NCBI GenBank assembly: GCA_903899705.1
Contig: CAIUKQ010000271.1
Span: 1 to 53,186 of the forward strand
Length of the DNA stretch: 53,186 nt
Source: an uncultured beta proteobacterium
Lineage (GTDB): Bacteria; Pseudomonadota; Gammaproteobacteria; Burkholderiales; SG8-39
Direction of reading: 5' to 3'
The notes beneath the pieces were generated by a model. The model had not been told where the DNA came from. It did no database searches and saw nothing but the letters and a program-made list of their open reading frames with translations. Below are positions 34,291-42,883 of this stretch, piece by piece; the first letter of the stretch is position 1, and every line of letters begins with the position of its first letter. Made by a program: the position numbers and the translations under genes.

Positions 34291-35280
34291 TTACTGCGCC
34301 TTGAAACCCGAATCCTTGACCACTTTTGCGAGCACCTCGGCGACTGTGCGATCCGCCTTCATGAAATCCGCCATTTCCTCCGGCGTGTTTCCGATGACGT
34401 CGTAATAGAAGGCATGAACATATTTGTCCATGAACTCCGGGCTTTTGATGATCGAAACAATCTCCCGGTTGATGCGATTGATCGCATCGCGAGGTGCGCG
34501 TCCCGACGCAACCACCCCGAACCAGTTGCGGATGTTCAGGTTGAATCCCTGCTCCATATAAGTGCCGACATCGGGAAACGCACCGATTCGGGAAGTGCCA
34601 TTGACCGCCAGAACCTTGATCTTTCCGGCCTTGGCATGGGGCAACGCAATGTTGGGAACGGCCACCGCCATGTTCACTTCATTGGCGAGCACGGCCTGTA
34701 GCGCCGGACCGCTGCCTTTGTAGGGGATGTGAACAATTTTCGTTCCAAGCTCCTGATTGATGGCCTCCACCATTTGATGCGCCCCGCCACCTTCCCCGAA
34801 CGAGCCGAAGTTGAGCTTGCCCGGATTGCTTTTTGCGTAGGCAATCATTTCCCGGAAGTTGTTGAACGGAGAACTGCTGCTCGCCATGAGCACGGGACGG
34901 ATGGCAACAAGCTGCGTCACCGGAGCGTGATCACGATCAATATTGAACGGAAGCTCCATCAGATAAGGCAGGACCGTGAGGTCATTCGATACCGTGCACA
35001 GAATGTGCGCATCCGTGCCCGCCGTGGCACAGGCGTTCATCCCCACGATGCCGGTGGCACCGGCGCGATTCTCAACAATCACCGGCTGGCCCATGGCCTT
35101 CGACAAGCCAGGCTGCAAACCCCGCGCCAACGGGTCCTGCGGACCGCCCGCCGGAAACGGCACGACGATGGTGATCGGCTTGCTCGGAAAAACCTGCGCC
35201 ATTGAAGAACCCGGGAATCCGACTGCGACGCCAAGGCCCAACGCAAGCGCCGCGGTGGAAACTACAGTTGATCTAACCAT
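34291..35280 (-). CDS. Bug/TctC-family solute-binding protein with C-X10-C pair (Bug-9)
   Basis: Exported protein of about 329 residues. Signal region STAALALGLGVAVGFPGSSMAQ, mature start VFPSKPITIVVPFPAGGPQDPLARGLQPGLSKAMG. In place of the usual AKAAPDGYTLL segment it has ACATAGTDAHILCTV, with cysteines C84 and C95 ten residues apart. Three Bug proteins at 43-46 kb share this spacing. The PDGY core is degenerate here (TDAH). Start 35280 has GGAG 13 bases upstream, a little distant. Confidence 0.9.
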   Translation of the reverse strand: MVRSTVVSTAALALGLGVAVGFPGSSMAQVFPSKPITIVVPFPAGGPQDPLARGLQPGLSKAMGQPVIVENRAGATGIVGMNACATAGTDAHILCTVSNDLTVLPYLMELPFNIDRDHAPVTQLVAIRPVLMASSSSPFNNFREMIAYAKSNPGKLNFGSFGEGGGAHQMVEAINQELGTKIVHIPYKGSGPALQAVLANEVNMAVAVPNIALPHAKAGKIKVLAVNGTSRIGAFPDVGTYMEQGFNLNIRNWFGVVASGRAPRDAINRINREIVSIIKSPEFMDKYVHAFYYDVIGNTPEEMADFMKADRTVAEVLAKVVKDSGFKAQ

Positions 35281-35407
35281 GTGCTGTTCGCTCCTGGACA
35301 TTGAATTTCAGATCGGGCGGGACGCTAACCCAGCGTTGCGGGCGCTGTCAATGAAGGCGGTGAAACGCGGGCGAAAAAAGCAACTTGCGCGAGACTGCAA
35401 GCGATAG

Positions 35408-36382
35408 TCAGTCAGCCGTGATCTTTGCGTCCGCCACCACCTTGCCCCATTGCTGGAGATCGGATTTGATCTGCGCCACGATCTCCTCGGGGGCACTTGC
35501 AGCCGGCACGATGCCTTGTTTGCCCAATTGTTCGATGAGATCCTGCTGCGCCATGACATTCCTCACCTCCTGATTGAGGCGCGCAATGATGTCCGCCGGA
35601 GTCTTTGCCGGAGCAACCAGCGCGTACCAACCATCGGAGTAATCCATGAAATTGTGGCCGAACTCACGGTAGGTCGGAACGTCGGGGGCCAAAGGAGAGC
35701 GAACCGGACCCGTCAATGCGAACATTTTCAATTTTCCGGCGCGTGCCGATGGCAGCGCCGCCGGGATGATTGCAAGCAGCATATTGACGTGCCCGCCCAC
35801 CACATTGGCGGTGGCGCTCGCGGAATCCTTGTGCGGCACGTGCAGGATATCGACGCCGGTGCGCTGCTTGAACATTTCCATCATCAAATGCGGCGCCGTC
35901 CCATTGCCGGGAGACGCATAGCTCAATCTCCCCGGATTGGCCCTGGCGTAGGCAAACAGTTCGGCAAAATCCTTGCCCGGCGTGGATTGCGGATTGGCCA
36001 CCAGAACCAGGCTGGTGGAGGCGATCTTGGCGATGGGCGCGAGATCCGCCACAGGATCATAGGGAAGATTTTTGTACAACCATGGAACCATGGTGTGTGA
36101 GTTGACCATCAACATCAGGGTGTAGCCGTTGGGCGCGGACTTGGTGACAAACTCGGTGCCGATCACGCCACTGGCCCCCACCTTGTTTTCAACGACCACG
36201 GTTTGCTTGAGGCGGTCACCCAACCTGGGGGCGATCAGTCTGGCGACAATATCCGCGCCCGTGCCCGGCGCAACATTGACGATCAGCGCAATGGAACGAT
36301 TCGGATAACTTTCCTGTGCAAGAACCGGGAGCGCGGCCAACGCCGAAACAATCCCCATGCAGAGCCATCGTTTATCAATCAT
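35408..36382 (-). CDS. Bug/TctC-family solute-binding protein (Bug-10)
   Basis: Exported protein of 324 residues; signal peptide CMGIVSALAALPVLAQ, mature start ESYPNRSIALIVNVAPGTGADIVARLIAPRLGDRL. It shares SAPNGYTL, VPHKDSASATANVVGGHV and WYALVAPAKTP with Bug-3, so those two form a separate pair. Ribosome site GAGGGGTTGACG supports the ATG at 36382 over a TTG two codons earlier. It is the first catabolic gene of the minus-strand run; the 430 bases upstream are gene-poor. Confidence 0.9.
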   Translation of the reverse strand: MIDKRWLCMGIVSALAALPVLAQESYPNRSIALIVNVAPGTGADIVARLIAPRLGDRLKQTVVVENKVGASGVIGTEFVTKSAPNGYTLMLMVNSHTMVPWLYKNLPYDPVADLAPIAKIASTSLVLVANPQSTPGKDFAELFAYARANPGRLSYASPGNGTAPHLMMEMFKQRTGVDILHVPHKDSASATANVVGGHVNMLLAIIPAALPSARAGKLKMFALTGPVRSPLAPDVPTYREFGHNFMDYSDGWYALVAPAKTPADIIARLNQEVRNVMAQQDLIEQLGKQGIVPAASAPEEIVAQIKSDLQQWGKVVADAKITAD

Positions 36383-36813
36383 CGTCAACCCCTCGAAATT
36401 TACATGCCTCTCGAATTTGCCCTTGCTGTATATAACTCGATCAATGACACTGCATACACGTGATGCCTACCCAATAGCCCCGGACACATCGCGCAAAAAC
36501 CCTGTCATTGACGCCGCAGGATAGTACATCCGGGCCAGTTCATGGCCCAGGGCCGTCAGCCTCTGGATTCGCTTTGGCTGCCGCCACCCGCCACTCCACG
36601 ACCTGCTCCGTATAACGTTTGCGCGCGAGCTTGATATCTTTCCCGCTCGTCTCCTGGCCTTCTTCTGATCCAAGAGGAAATCACCACCAGTCCGCGGCCT
36701 TGTGCGGCGTAAAAATGAATTGCCGAGCGGCAACCGGTGTTCTCGTCTCGTTAGTCGGCTGGCAGGCCTTGCCCAAACCCTGGCAACCTCCACGCCAGCC
36801 GACTATGCGAGGC
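36383..36813. other. Gene-poor interval with inverted repeat
   Basis: No supported gene. Short ORFs on the minus strand (36467-36793) have no recognisable motif. An 11-bp perfect inverted repeat AGTCGGCTGGC / GCCAGCCGACT occurs at 36753-36763 and 36794-36804 with a 30-base spacer. It ends just downstream of the minus-strand membrane-protein gene and could be that gene's terminator or the trace of a small element. No T-tract is present. Confidence 0.45.
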
Positions 36814-37443
36814 TCAGAGACTGCCGGTGATTGGGTACATATATGAAGAGCTGAGAGATGAAGAGCTGAAAGGCTCGTAACTCTTCTTTTTCTGCGCCCA
36901 GGTGGTCAAACCCCAGAGTGCGACGAACCCTCCGGCAATCAGGATCGGATAGAACACCATCAATTCAAATAATGAGTACTTCCAGGAGAGTGATCGCCCC
37001 ACTCCCAGCATGGCCGCGTAGAACCATGAAACGCCGGATACCGAACCGACAACCAGCGCGAAAATGCGCTGGTTGATTGGCAACTTCAGCATGGATCCAA
37101 ACCTCTCGATGTTAGGCATCACAGACGCATGCAGCAGGAAGCCATTGAAAGTAAGGATCAAAACGACCGCAATCTTTGCCTGCAACTTTGGATTGGCAAA
37201 GTATTCCAGCCCCTTCACCGAGGCGTCCAAGGAAATTATGGCCACGCCCGAGACCCACAGCGTGATCAGCGACCACGACACAACACGCTGCAGATAGTGC
37301 AGGTGCCTGATATTGTCCGACCTGCCCGGGTCGGACTTGAAGAGTTTCCTGATAGTTGCAATGTCGCTGGTCAAAACCAGACCAATGGCGGTGCAACATG
37401 CAATCAGGTGGATATAAAGAACGACTAATCGTGACATTTCCAT
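36814..37443 (-). CDS. Hypothetical inner-membrane protein (about five TM segments)
   Basis: Unrecognised membrane protein of 209 residues. Predicted membrane segments lie near residues 5-25 (LVVLYIHLIACCTAIGLVL), 54-73, 88-108, 126-148 and 158-181 (LMVFYPILIAGGFVALWGLTTW). No signal peptide or enzymatic motif. It loosely resembles DUF2269-like and DUF2214-like small membrane proteins. The C terminus (SSSSLSSSY) is encoded by a short direct repeat, GAAGAGCTGA twice within 30 bases, so the true end may have been extended. A GGGGG-type site precedes the ATG at 37443. Confidence 0.7.
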   Translation of the reverse strand: MEMSRLVVLYIHLIACCTAIGLVLTSDIATIRKLFKSDPGRSDNIRHLHYLQRVVSWSLITLWVSGVAIISLDASVKGLEYFANPKLQAKIAVVLILTFNGFLLHASVMPNIERFGSMLKLPINQRIFALVVGSVSGVSWFYAAMLGVGRSLSWKYSLFELMVFYPILIAGGFVALWGLTTWAQKKKSYEPFSSSSLSSSYMYPITGSL

Positions 37444-37968
37444 GGAACCCCCTTGTTTGTTGATGACTTGGGTGAAACGGTTTTATGCTGATGGCATTGT
37501 TGCAGTGCGCACTGTGACGTAATTGGCCTATTCCCAGTATCCCTGCGTGGATTTGAGAAAAAATGCGCACTTTGCAAACCTCACCGGTTGAAATGACCGT
37601 TTTCCGCGTTCCTGCGGTTAAAGAGGCAGAATGCGGCCGGCACGTTCTTCCGCTGAAAGACAGACAGTCGTTTGGGTGATCGAAGAAAAACCAACTGATG
37701 TGAACCTCCCACCCGCCATTTACAGGGCCGGTGTTCGCGGCGAATGCGATCAAATGCGATGAAGAACTGGCTTGCGTCCAAATGCCGACCAGCGTACCAA
37801 CGCGAAAAAGTACAGTAGTCAAACCTGCCCATTGGTAATACGCTAAAGAGCCCTGCTGCAGATGATCACTCCAACACCTTTTTCCAGCCCCCCCCGGTTT
37901 GCCAGTGACAGCGCGGTGCCCGGCCACCCTATTGAAAACTCAAAACCCACCACCATGGAGGAACTACG
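37444..37968. other. Gene-poor interval, possibly decayed
   Basis: 525 bases in which I support no gene. The base composition is less GC-rich than the surroundings. On the plus strand a short open stretch ending at about 37833 reads TGPVFAANAIKCDEELACV, which looks protein-like but lacks a start and a match I can name. Long minus-strand ORFs here (37112-37927) lie antisense to, or out of frame with, the membrane-protein gene and look like shadows. The end holds the TGGAGGAACTACG ribosome site of the next gene. Confidence 0.4.
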
Positions 37969-38724
37969 ATGTCTTTCTACCGAGGCATGACCTGCGAAAA
38001 CGTGACGCTCAAAGGCCACAACGGCACGCCAATTACGGCTTACGTGGCGAAGCCTGCCGGCCCCGGCCCTCATCCGGGCGTGGTGCTGATTCACCATCTG
38101 CCGGGCTGGAGCGAGTTGTATATCGAGACGACGCGCCGGTTTGCGCATCACGGCTATCTCGCGATCTGCGCCAATCTCTATGAGCGCGAGGGCGGCAGCG
38201 ACGCCAATCCCGACGACGTGGCCGCCAAGGTGCGCGCCGAAGGCGGCGTTCCCGATGCGCAGGTGGTCGGCGATACGGAAGCCGCGGTGAAGTGGATGCG
38301 CGCACAGCCCAATCACAACGGCAAGGTGGGTTTGATCGGCTCGTGTTCGGGCGGGCGTCATACCTTTCTCTACGCCTGCCAGAAGAAGGACGTCGATGCC
38401 TGTGTCGAGCAATGGGGCGGCGGTGTGGTGATGGGGAAGGATGATCTCAATGCCAAGAAACCGGTCGCGCCGATCGACCTGACCAAGGACCTCTCCTGTC
38501 CGCTGCTGGGCCTCTTCGGCAACGAGGACCGCTCACCCAGCCCCGAGCAGGTGAATCTGCATGAGGCAGAACTGAAGAAACACGGCAAGTCGTACGAGTT
38601 CCACCGCTACGACGGCGCAGGCCACGGCTTCTTCTATTGGCACCGGGTGAACTACCGGGTCGAACAGGCCATGGACGGCTGGAGCAAGATTTTCGCGTTC
38701 TTCGGCAAGCATCTGGCGAAGTAG
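37969..38724 (+). CDS. Dienelactone hydrolase family protein
   Basis: Alpha/beta hydrolase of the dienelactone hydrolase family, 251 residues, cytoplasmic. The nucleophile is the cysteine in GLIGSCSGGRH, the acid lies in LFGNEDRSPSPEQ and the histidine in DGAGHGFFYW, so the Cys-Asp-His triad is complete. Members open dienelactones in chloroaromatic degradation, but many have other esters as substrates. The strong TGGAGGAACTACG ribosome site supports the start. It begins the plus-strand cluster and is followed 11 bp later by a DUF6295-like gene. Confidence 0.92.
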   Translation: MSFYRGMTCENVTLKGHNGTPITAYVAKPAGPGPHPGVVLIHHLPGWSELYIETTRRFAHHGYLAICANLYEREGGSDANPDDVAAKVRAEGGVPDAQVVGDTEAAVKWMRAQPNHNGKVGLIGSCSGGRHTFLYACQKKDVDACVEQWGGGVVMGKDDLNAKKPVAPIDLTKDLSCPLLGLFGNEDRSPSPEQVNLHEAELKKHGKSYEFHRYDGAGHGFFYWHRVNYRVEQAMDGWSKIFAFFGKHLAK

Positions 38725-38735
38725 GAGATCCCCAC

Positions 38736-39041
38736 ATGTGCACTTCAATCATCGAGATCACACGCGCGGAAGGAATGGCCAAGCGCGGGGATGATTGGTT
38801 CCCGCTGAATCGTACCGTGGTCGCCTATGACCACGCGCGCCATGCGCCGCTGGGAGACGTCATCACGCTGGACTTCGTCAACACCGAGCTTGACCCCGGT
38901 GCACGGGCGGGGATCGAGCTGACGCTGGAATCAGCCAAAGAGCTGCGCGCCGCTCTCGACCGGGCGATTGCGGCCGCAGATTACGAGGAAGCGGAAGTGC
39001 GCGGCAAGGGCGCCCCGCTCAGCCTCGTTCGGGCTGCGTAG
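38736..39041 (+). CDS. DUF6295-like small protein
   Basis: Protein of 101 residues beginning MCTSIIEITRAEGMAKRG, then WFPLNRTVVAYDHARHAPLGDVITLDFVNTEL and a C-terminal helix ESAKELRAALDRAI. This pattern resembles the uncharacterised DUF6295 family. The start at 38736 follows TAGGAGATCCCCAC, 11 bp after the dienelactone hydrolase stop, so the two are probably one operon. No catalytic motif is recognisable; a small binding or stress-related role is possible. Confidence 0.7.
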   Translation: MCTSIIEITRAEGMAKRGDDWFPLNRTVVAYDHARHAPLGDVITLDFVNTELDPGARAGIELTLESAKELRAALDRAIAAADYEEAEVRGKGAPLSLVRAA

Positions 39042-39042
39042 C

Positions 39043-39081
39043 GGGCGGGGTTAGCATGACTTCGTAAAGTCGTGCCCGCCC
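39043..39081 (+). terminator. Stem-loop after the DUF6295-like gene
   Basis: GGGCGGG pairs with CCCGCCC, and inside it CATGACTT pairs with AAGTCGTG (one G-T wobble) around a CGTA loop, with an unpaired GTTAG bulge on the left. It starts one base after the stop codon. The T-tract after it is weak, so it may attenuate rather than end transcription before the enoyl-CoA hydratase gene. Confidence 0.55.
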
Positions 39082-39139
39082 AACCCTTTGCCGCCTTGCA
39101 GTCATAATCCCGCTGCCACAAAAACCAGCGGGATTTTCC

Positions 39140-39913
39140 ATGACATCCAAACTTCTCTTCTCCATCGATGCCCGCGGCATCGCCACCCTCACCTTCAACT
39201 TCCCCGAACGCCGCAACGCCTACGACCAGGATGTGCTTGACGGCATTGCGCATCACTGCAGGACACTCGGCGCCGATCCGAAGATCCGTGCGATTGTTCT
39301 TCGCGGGGCGGCCGAGCATTTCTCGGCCGGTGCCGATGTGAAATGGCATGCGGAGCAGCGCAAGAACCCGACGCCGGTGCCATCCGTCTTCGACATCTGC
39401 GAGGTGGTGAATACGACACCCAAGCCGACGATGGCTGTTGTGCGCGGAGTGTGCGCAGGCGGCGCGCTGGCGCTGGCCTCCTGCTGCGACATCCTGATTG
39501 CGGCGACGGATGCGGTATTTGCGATTCCCGAGGCGCGCCTCGGCTTTCCGCCGGGACCATCGTCGGCGCCGGTGTTCATTCGCGCCGTGGGCCTGCGCGC
39601 GTTCCGGCGCCTGGGGATGACGGGGCAGAAGTTCGGCGCGGAGGAGGCGCTTCGCAATGGTCTCGCGCATCAGATCTGCGCGCCTGGCGAACTCGAAGCT
39701 GTTTATGAGATGCAGATCAAAGAGCTGATGCTCTCGGCGCCGGTTGCTGCAGGCAAGACCAAGCTGCTGGCGGCGCGTGTCGGCCGCGAGTTTCCTTCCG
39801 CCGAGGTGCTGGCCGAACTGGCGCCGCTGTTTGCGGGCGCCATGGACACGGCCGAGGCGGCCGAGGGGCGCGCGAGTTTCCTGGAAAAGCGCAAACCAAA
39901 CTGGGCGCTGTGA
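39140..39913 (+). CDS. Enoyl-CoA hydratase/isomerase
   Basis: Crotonase-fold protein of 257 residues. GAAEHFSAGADVKWHAEQRKN and GVCAGGALALASCCDILIAAT form the CoA-binding and oxyanion regions; the next motif FAIPEARLGFPPGPSSAPVFIRAVG carries the glutamate. It is a paralogue of the 20.3-kb gene and has the same end (EGRASFLEKRKPNWAL). The spacer to the downstream CoA ligase holds a terminator-like hairpin, so the two may be separate units. Likely role: hydration of an unsaturated acyl-CoA or aromatic-derived thioester. Confidence 0.92.
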   Translation: MTSKLLFSIDARGIATLTFNFPERRNAYDQDVLDGIAHHCRTLGADPKIRAIVLRGAAEHFSAGADVKWHAEQRKNPTPVPSVFDICEVVNTTPKPTMAVVRGVCAGGALALASCCDILIAATDAVFAIPEARLGFPPGPSSAPVFIRAVGLRAFRRLGMTGQKFGAEEALRNGLAHQICAPGELEAVYEMQIKELMLSAPVAAGKTKLLAARVGREFPSAEVLAELAPLFAGAMDTAEAAEGRASFLEKRKPNWAL

Positions 39914-39916
39914 TAT

Positions 39917-39945
39917 TGTAAGTATTTGAATAACTTACATTTTTT
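39917..39945 (+). terminator. Short terminator-like hairpin with T-tract
   Basis: TGTAAGT and ACTTACA form a 7-bp stem around a 9-base loop, followed by TTTTTT. It starts a few bases after the enoyl-CoA hydratase stop codon. The stem is AT-rich and therefore weak, but the arrangement is that of an intrinsic terminator on the plus strand. Confidence 0.55.
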
Positions 39946-39966
39946 GTATTTTCCCAGAGCGCTGAC

Positions 39967-41859
39967 ATGAACCACTGGCCTCCCCTGCCCACCTCCCATC
40001 CGCCCATCCACAGCCTTGCCGACATCGAGGCGCTGGAGAAGCCGCCGCTGGAATCCCGCATCTGGTCGTGGAATGTGAACGACTGGATTCGTCGCGGCTG
40101 GGCGCACGATCCGAAACGGGTTGCGATCCATTTTCTGCAGGACGCGGATCCGGCGGAGACGCCTGAGTCCGTCACGTTTGAGCAGTTGCAGCATCGCTCC
40201 AATCAGGCCGCCAATCTTTTTTACGCCTCGGGTGTGCGCGCGAACGATGCGGTGCTGACGCTCCTGCCCAGCGTGCCGCAATTGTTCTACTCGCAGTTCG
40301 GCGGTATCGCAGCGGGCGTGGCCTGCGCGGTCAATTGGATGTTGAAGCCCGAGCAGATCCTCGAGCTCGTGCGCAATGCCGGCACGCGCGTGCTGGTAGT
40401 ACTGGCGCCCACGCCCGGTTATGAGATATGGGAGAACGTCCAGTCGATACGCTCACAGTTGCCTCCCGGCGTGCGTGTGCTGTCGGTGTGCATGGCGGGC
40501 AGCACGAAGATGGTGGATTCCAATTTCGATGAGGCTTGCGCCGCGCAGCCCGGCGACAAGCTTTTGTTCGAGCGCACCATCGGCCCGGACGATCTCGCAG
40601 GCTACGTGCATTCGGGCGGCACCACCGGATCACCCAAGCTTGTGAAGCTCACGCACCGCGGCTTCTCCTACAAATGCTGGGCCAATGCGATCACCAATGG
40701 CCTCTTGCCCGGGGATTCGCTCTTCGCCATCAACCCGCACTTCCACATCGCCGGTTTTTTCGGGCGCGGCATCCTCACATCGGCCTGGAGCGCCACCATG
40801 GTGTCGCCCGGCCCGCAAGGCGCGCGCGGGAAGAACTTCATCGCCAATCACTGGAAGCTGGTGGAGAAATTCCGCATCACCCACTTTGGCGGCGTGCCAA
40901 CCACGCTCTCCATGCTGGTGAAGAACCCGCCCAAGACCGAGGACATCTCGAGCCTCAAGAAGCACGGCACGGCAGGCTCGGCCGCCCTGCCCGTTGAAAT
41001 CGCGAAAGAGTTCGAACGCGTCATCGGCATACGGACGCTGCTCACCTACGGCGCCACCGAATACACGCAGAACGTCTGCCAGGCGCCGCGCGATGGCGAA
41101 CCACGCTACGGCTCGGTGGGCCTGCGCATGCCCTACACCAGCGTGAAGACCGTGGTGCTCGCGCCCGATGGCGAAATCGCGCGCGACTGCCGGGTCGGCG
41201 AAGCGGGCGTGGTGGTGGTCAAGGGCCCCAGCGTGACCCCGGGTTATGTGAATGAAAAGCAGAACAAGGGCGTGTTCACCCAAGACGGTTATTTCAAATC
41301 CGGGGATCTCGGCCGCTTCGACGCCGAGGGCTACCTGTGGATCACCGGGCGCGCCAAGGACCTCATCATCCGCAGCGGCCACAACATCGAACCCGGCGTC
41401 ATCGAAAATGCGCTGCTCAAACACCCGGAAGTCTTGCTGTGCGCGGCCGTCTCCAAGCCCGATGCCTACGCCGGGGAACTGCCCATCGCTTACGTGCAAC
41501 TGGTTAAGGGCGCGAAGGTAAGCGCCCCGGAACTCACTGCATTTGCCGCCGAGCATGTACCCGAGCGCCCGGCGGCACCCAAGGAAGTGATTGTGCTCGA
41601 TGCCATGCCGCTCACCGACGTGGAAAAGCCCGACAAGGTCAGGCTGCGTTACGATGCTGCAGAACGGGCGTTCACCGAAGCCTTTCGCGCAGTGCTGGAT
41701 TCGGGAGTCGTATTCACGGTGAAGGCTGGCAGCGACGAAACGCAGGCCACCGTAATCACCGTGAGTATCCGCGATGCAGCCAATCGGAACGACATCGAAC
41801 GCCGGATTGCAGATGTCATGAAGAGCCACACCCAGCGACACGTTGTCCAATGGAATTAA
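39967..41859 (+). CDS. AMP-forming acyl-CoA ligase (ANL family), copy 1
   Basis: Adenylate-forming CoA ligase of 630 residues. The phosphate-binding loop is YVHSGGTTGSPKLVKL, the adenine-binding motif TYGATEYTQ, the hinge and core GDLGRFDAEGYLWITGRAKDLIIRSG, and the catalytic-lysine region DVEKPDKVRL. About 60-70 residues follow the standard C-terminal domain and end MKSHTQRHVVQWN, an extension shared with the copy at 46.7 kb. The opening ADIEALEKPPLESRIWSW is also shared. It would activate an organic acid for CoA-dependent breakdown. Bug-11 starts 11 bp after it. Confidence 0.93.
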   Translation: MNHWPPLPTSHPPIHSLADIEALEKPPLESRIWSWNVNDWIRRGWAHDPKRVAIHFLQDADPAETPESVTFEQLQHRSNQAANLFYASGVRANDAVLTLLPSVPQLFYSQFGGIAAGVACAVNWMLKPEQILELVRNAGTRVLVVLAPTPGYEIWENVQSIRSQLPPGVRVLSVCMAGSTKMVDSNFDEACAAQPGDKLLFERTIGPDDLAGYVHSGGTTGSPKLVKLTHRGFSYKCWANAITNGLLPGDSLFAINPHFHIAGFFGRGILTSAWSATMVSPGPQGARGKNFIANHWKLVEKFRITHFGGVPTTLSMLVKNPPKTEDISSLKKHGTAGSAALPVEIAKEFERVIGIRTLLTYGATEYTQNVCQAPRDGEPRYGSVGLRMPYTSVKTVVLAPDGEIARDCRVGEAGVVVVKGPSVTPGYVNEKQNKGVFTQDGYFKSGDLGRFDAEGYLWITGRAKDLIIRSGHNIEPGVIENALLKHPEVLLCAAVSKPDAYAGELPIAYVQLVKGAKVSAPELTAFAAEHVPERPAAPKEVIVLDAMPLTDVEKPDKVRLRYDAAERAFTEAFRAVLDSGVVFTVKAGSDETQATVITVSIRDAANRNDIERRIADVMKSHTQRHVVQWN

Positions 41860-41870
41860 AGGAGCACCGC

Positions 41871-42830
41871 ATGCGAATGTCCGGAATTGCCCTGATCATC
41901 ACGATGCTTGCCGCACCGTCGCTGCACGCCCAGTCCTACCCCACCAAGCCGATACGCATGATCGTTCCGTCACTGCCCGGCGGCGGTTTCGATGTCACCG
42001 GCCGCACACTGGCCGACAAGATGGGGCCGCTGCTCGGCACCCAGATGGTCGTTGAAAACCGCACCGGTGCAGGCACCGTCGTGGGTACCGAGACGGTTGC
42101 CAAGGCCCCCGCGGACGGCTACACGCTTTTGGTGGGCGGCCTTTCCAACATCGCGCTGAACCCGGTGCTCTACGACAAGCTGGGTTACGCGGCAAACGAT
42201 TTCCGGCCCATCGGACTGGCGGTGTCCTACTCGTACACGCTCGTCGGCCGCAAGGACCTGCCCGCCAATACACTGCGCGAGTTGATCGACTTCGGCAAGG
42301 CCAATCCGGGCAAGCTCACCTATGGCGGCGCAGCGGGCACCGGCCAACATATTGCGGCAAGCGCCCTCTTCAGCCAGACCGGCGTCGACGCTCTCAGCAT
42401 CTTCTACAAGGGCGCGGCGGCGGTGTACCAGGATCTTTTGGGCGGCCGGGTGGATCTGTATTTCGACAACACCCAGACGGCGCGGCCTTATATTGAAAAA
42501 GGCACGCTCAAGGCCTACGCAACCTCGAGCCCCGTGCGCCATAGTTATCTGCCCAACCTGCCGACGGTGACCGAAACCGGCGTGGCCAAGCTCGATATGG
42601 AAACCTGGTTCGGCCCCTTCGTGGTGAAAGGCATGCCGCAGCCCATCGTCGATCGGCTGCGTGTCGAATTTGCGAAGACCATGGCGATGAGCGATGTCGT
42701 TACGCGCTTCCAGAACACCGGCGGGCGCGTTCTGACCATGGGCTTCGACGAAACGGAAAAATACGTTGCCACGGAAATCACGCGCTGGTCGGGCATCGTC
42801 AAGGCGGCGGGGATCAAGATTCAAGAGTAA
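41871..42830 (+). CDS. Bug/TctC-family solute-binding protein (Bug-11)
   Basis: Exported protein of 319 residues directly behind the CoA ligase. Signal peptide SGIALIITMLAAPSLHAQ, mature start SYPTKPIRMIVPSLPGGGFDVTGRTLADKMG. Typical ENRTGAGTVVGTETVAKAPADGYTLLVGG, without cysteines. Start ATG 41871 is preferred because AAAGGAGCACCGC precedes it; the ORF-track start at 41850 overlaps the ligase gene. It opens a run of four Bug genes in tandem on the plus strand. Confidence 0.9.
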   Translation: MRMSGIALIITMLAAPSLHAQSYPTKPIRMIVPSLPGGGFDVTGRTLADKMGPLLGTQMVVENRTGAGTVVGTETVAKAPADGYTLLVGGLSNIALNPVLYDKLGYAANDFRPIGLAVSYSYTLVGRKDLPANTLRELIDFGKANPGKLTYGGAAGTGQHIAASALFSQTGVDALSIFYKGAAAVYQDLLGGRVDLYFDNTQTARPYIEKGTLKAYATSSPVRHSYLPNLPTVTETGVAKLDMETWFGPFVVKGMPQPIVDRLRVEFAKTMAMSDVVTRFQNTGGRVLTMGFDETEKYVATEITRWSGIVKAAGIKIQE

Positions 42831-42883
42831 TCCCGCGAGGACTTGCGCAACCTTCCCGATAGAACATTCACGAGGAGACCGGA

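Noticed and set aside
36753-36804. Inverted repeat as an integron attC site or insertion sequence end
   Set aside because: The arms are 11 bp with no conserved attC core sites, no integrase is nearby, and no target-site duplication is seen.
37112-37927. Minus-strand ORF of 271 residues
   Set aside because: It overlaps the membrane protein gene in another frame and its downstream half reads as an out-of-frame version of that gene; no motif or ribosome site.
40630-41850. Minus-strand ORF of 406 residues
   Set aside because: Antisense to the acyl-CoA ligase with intact ANL motifs.
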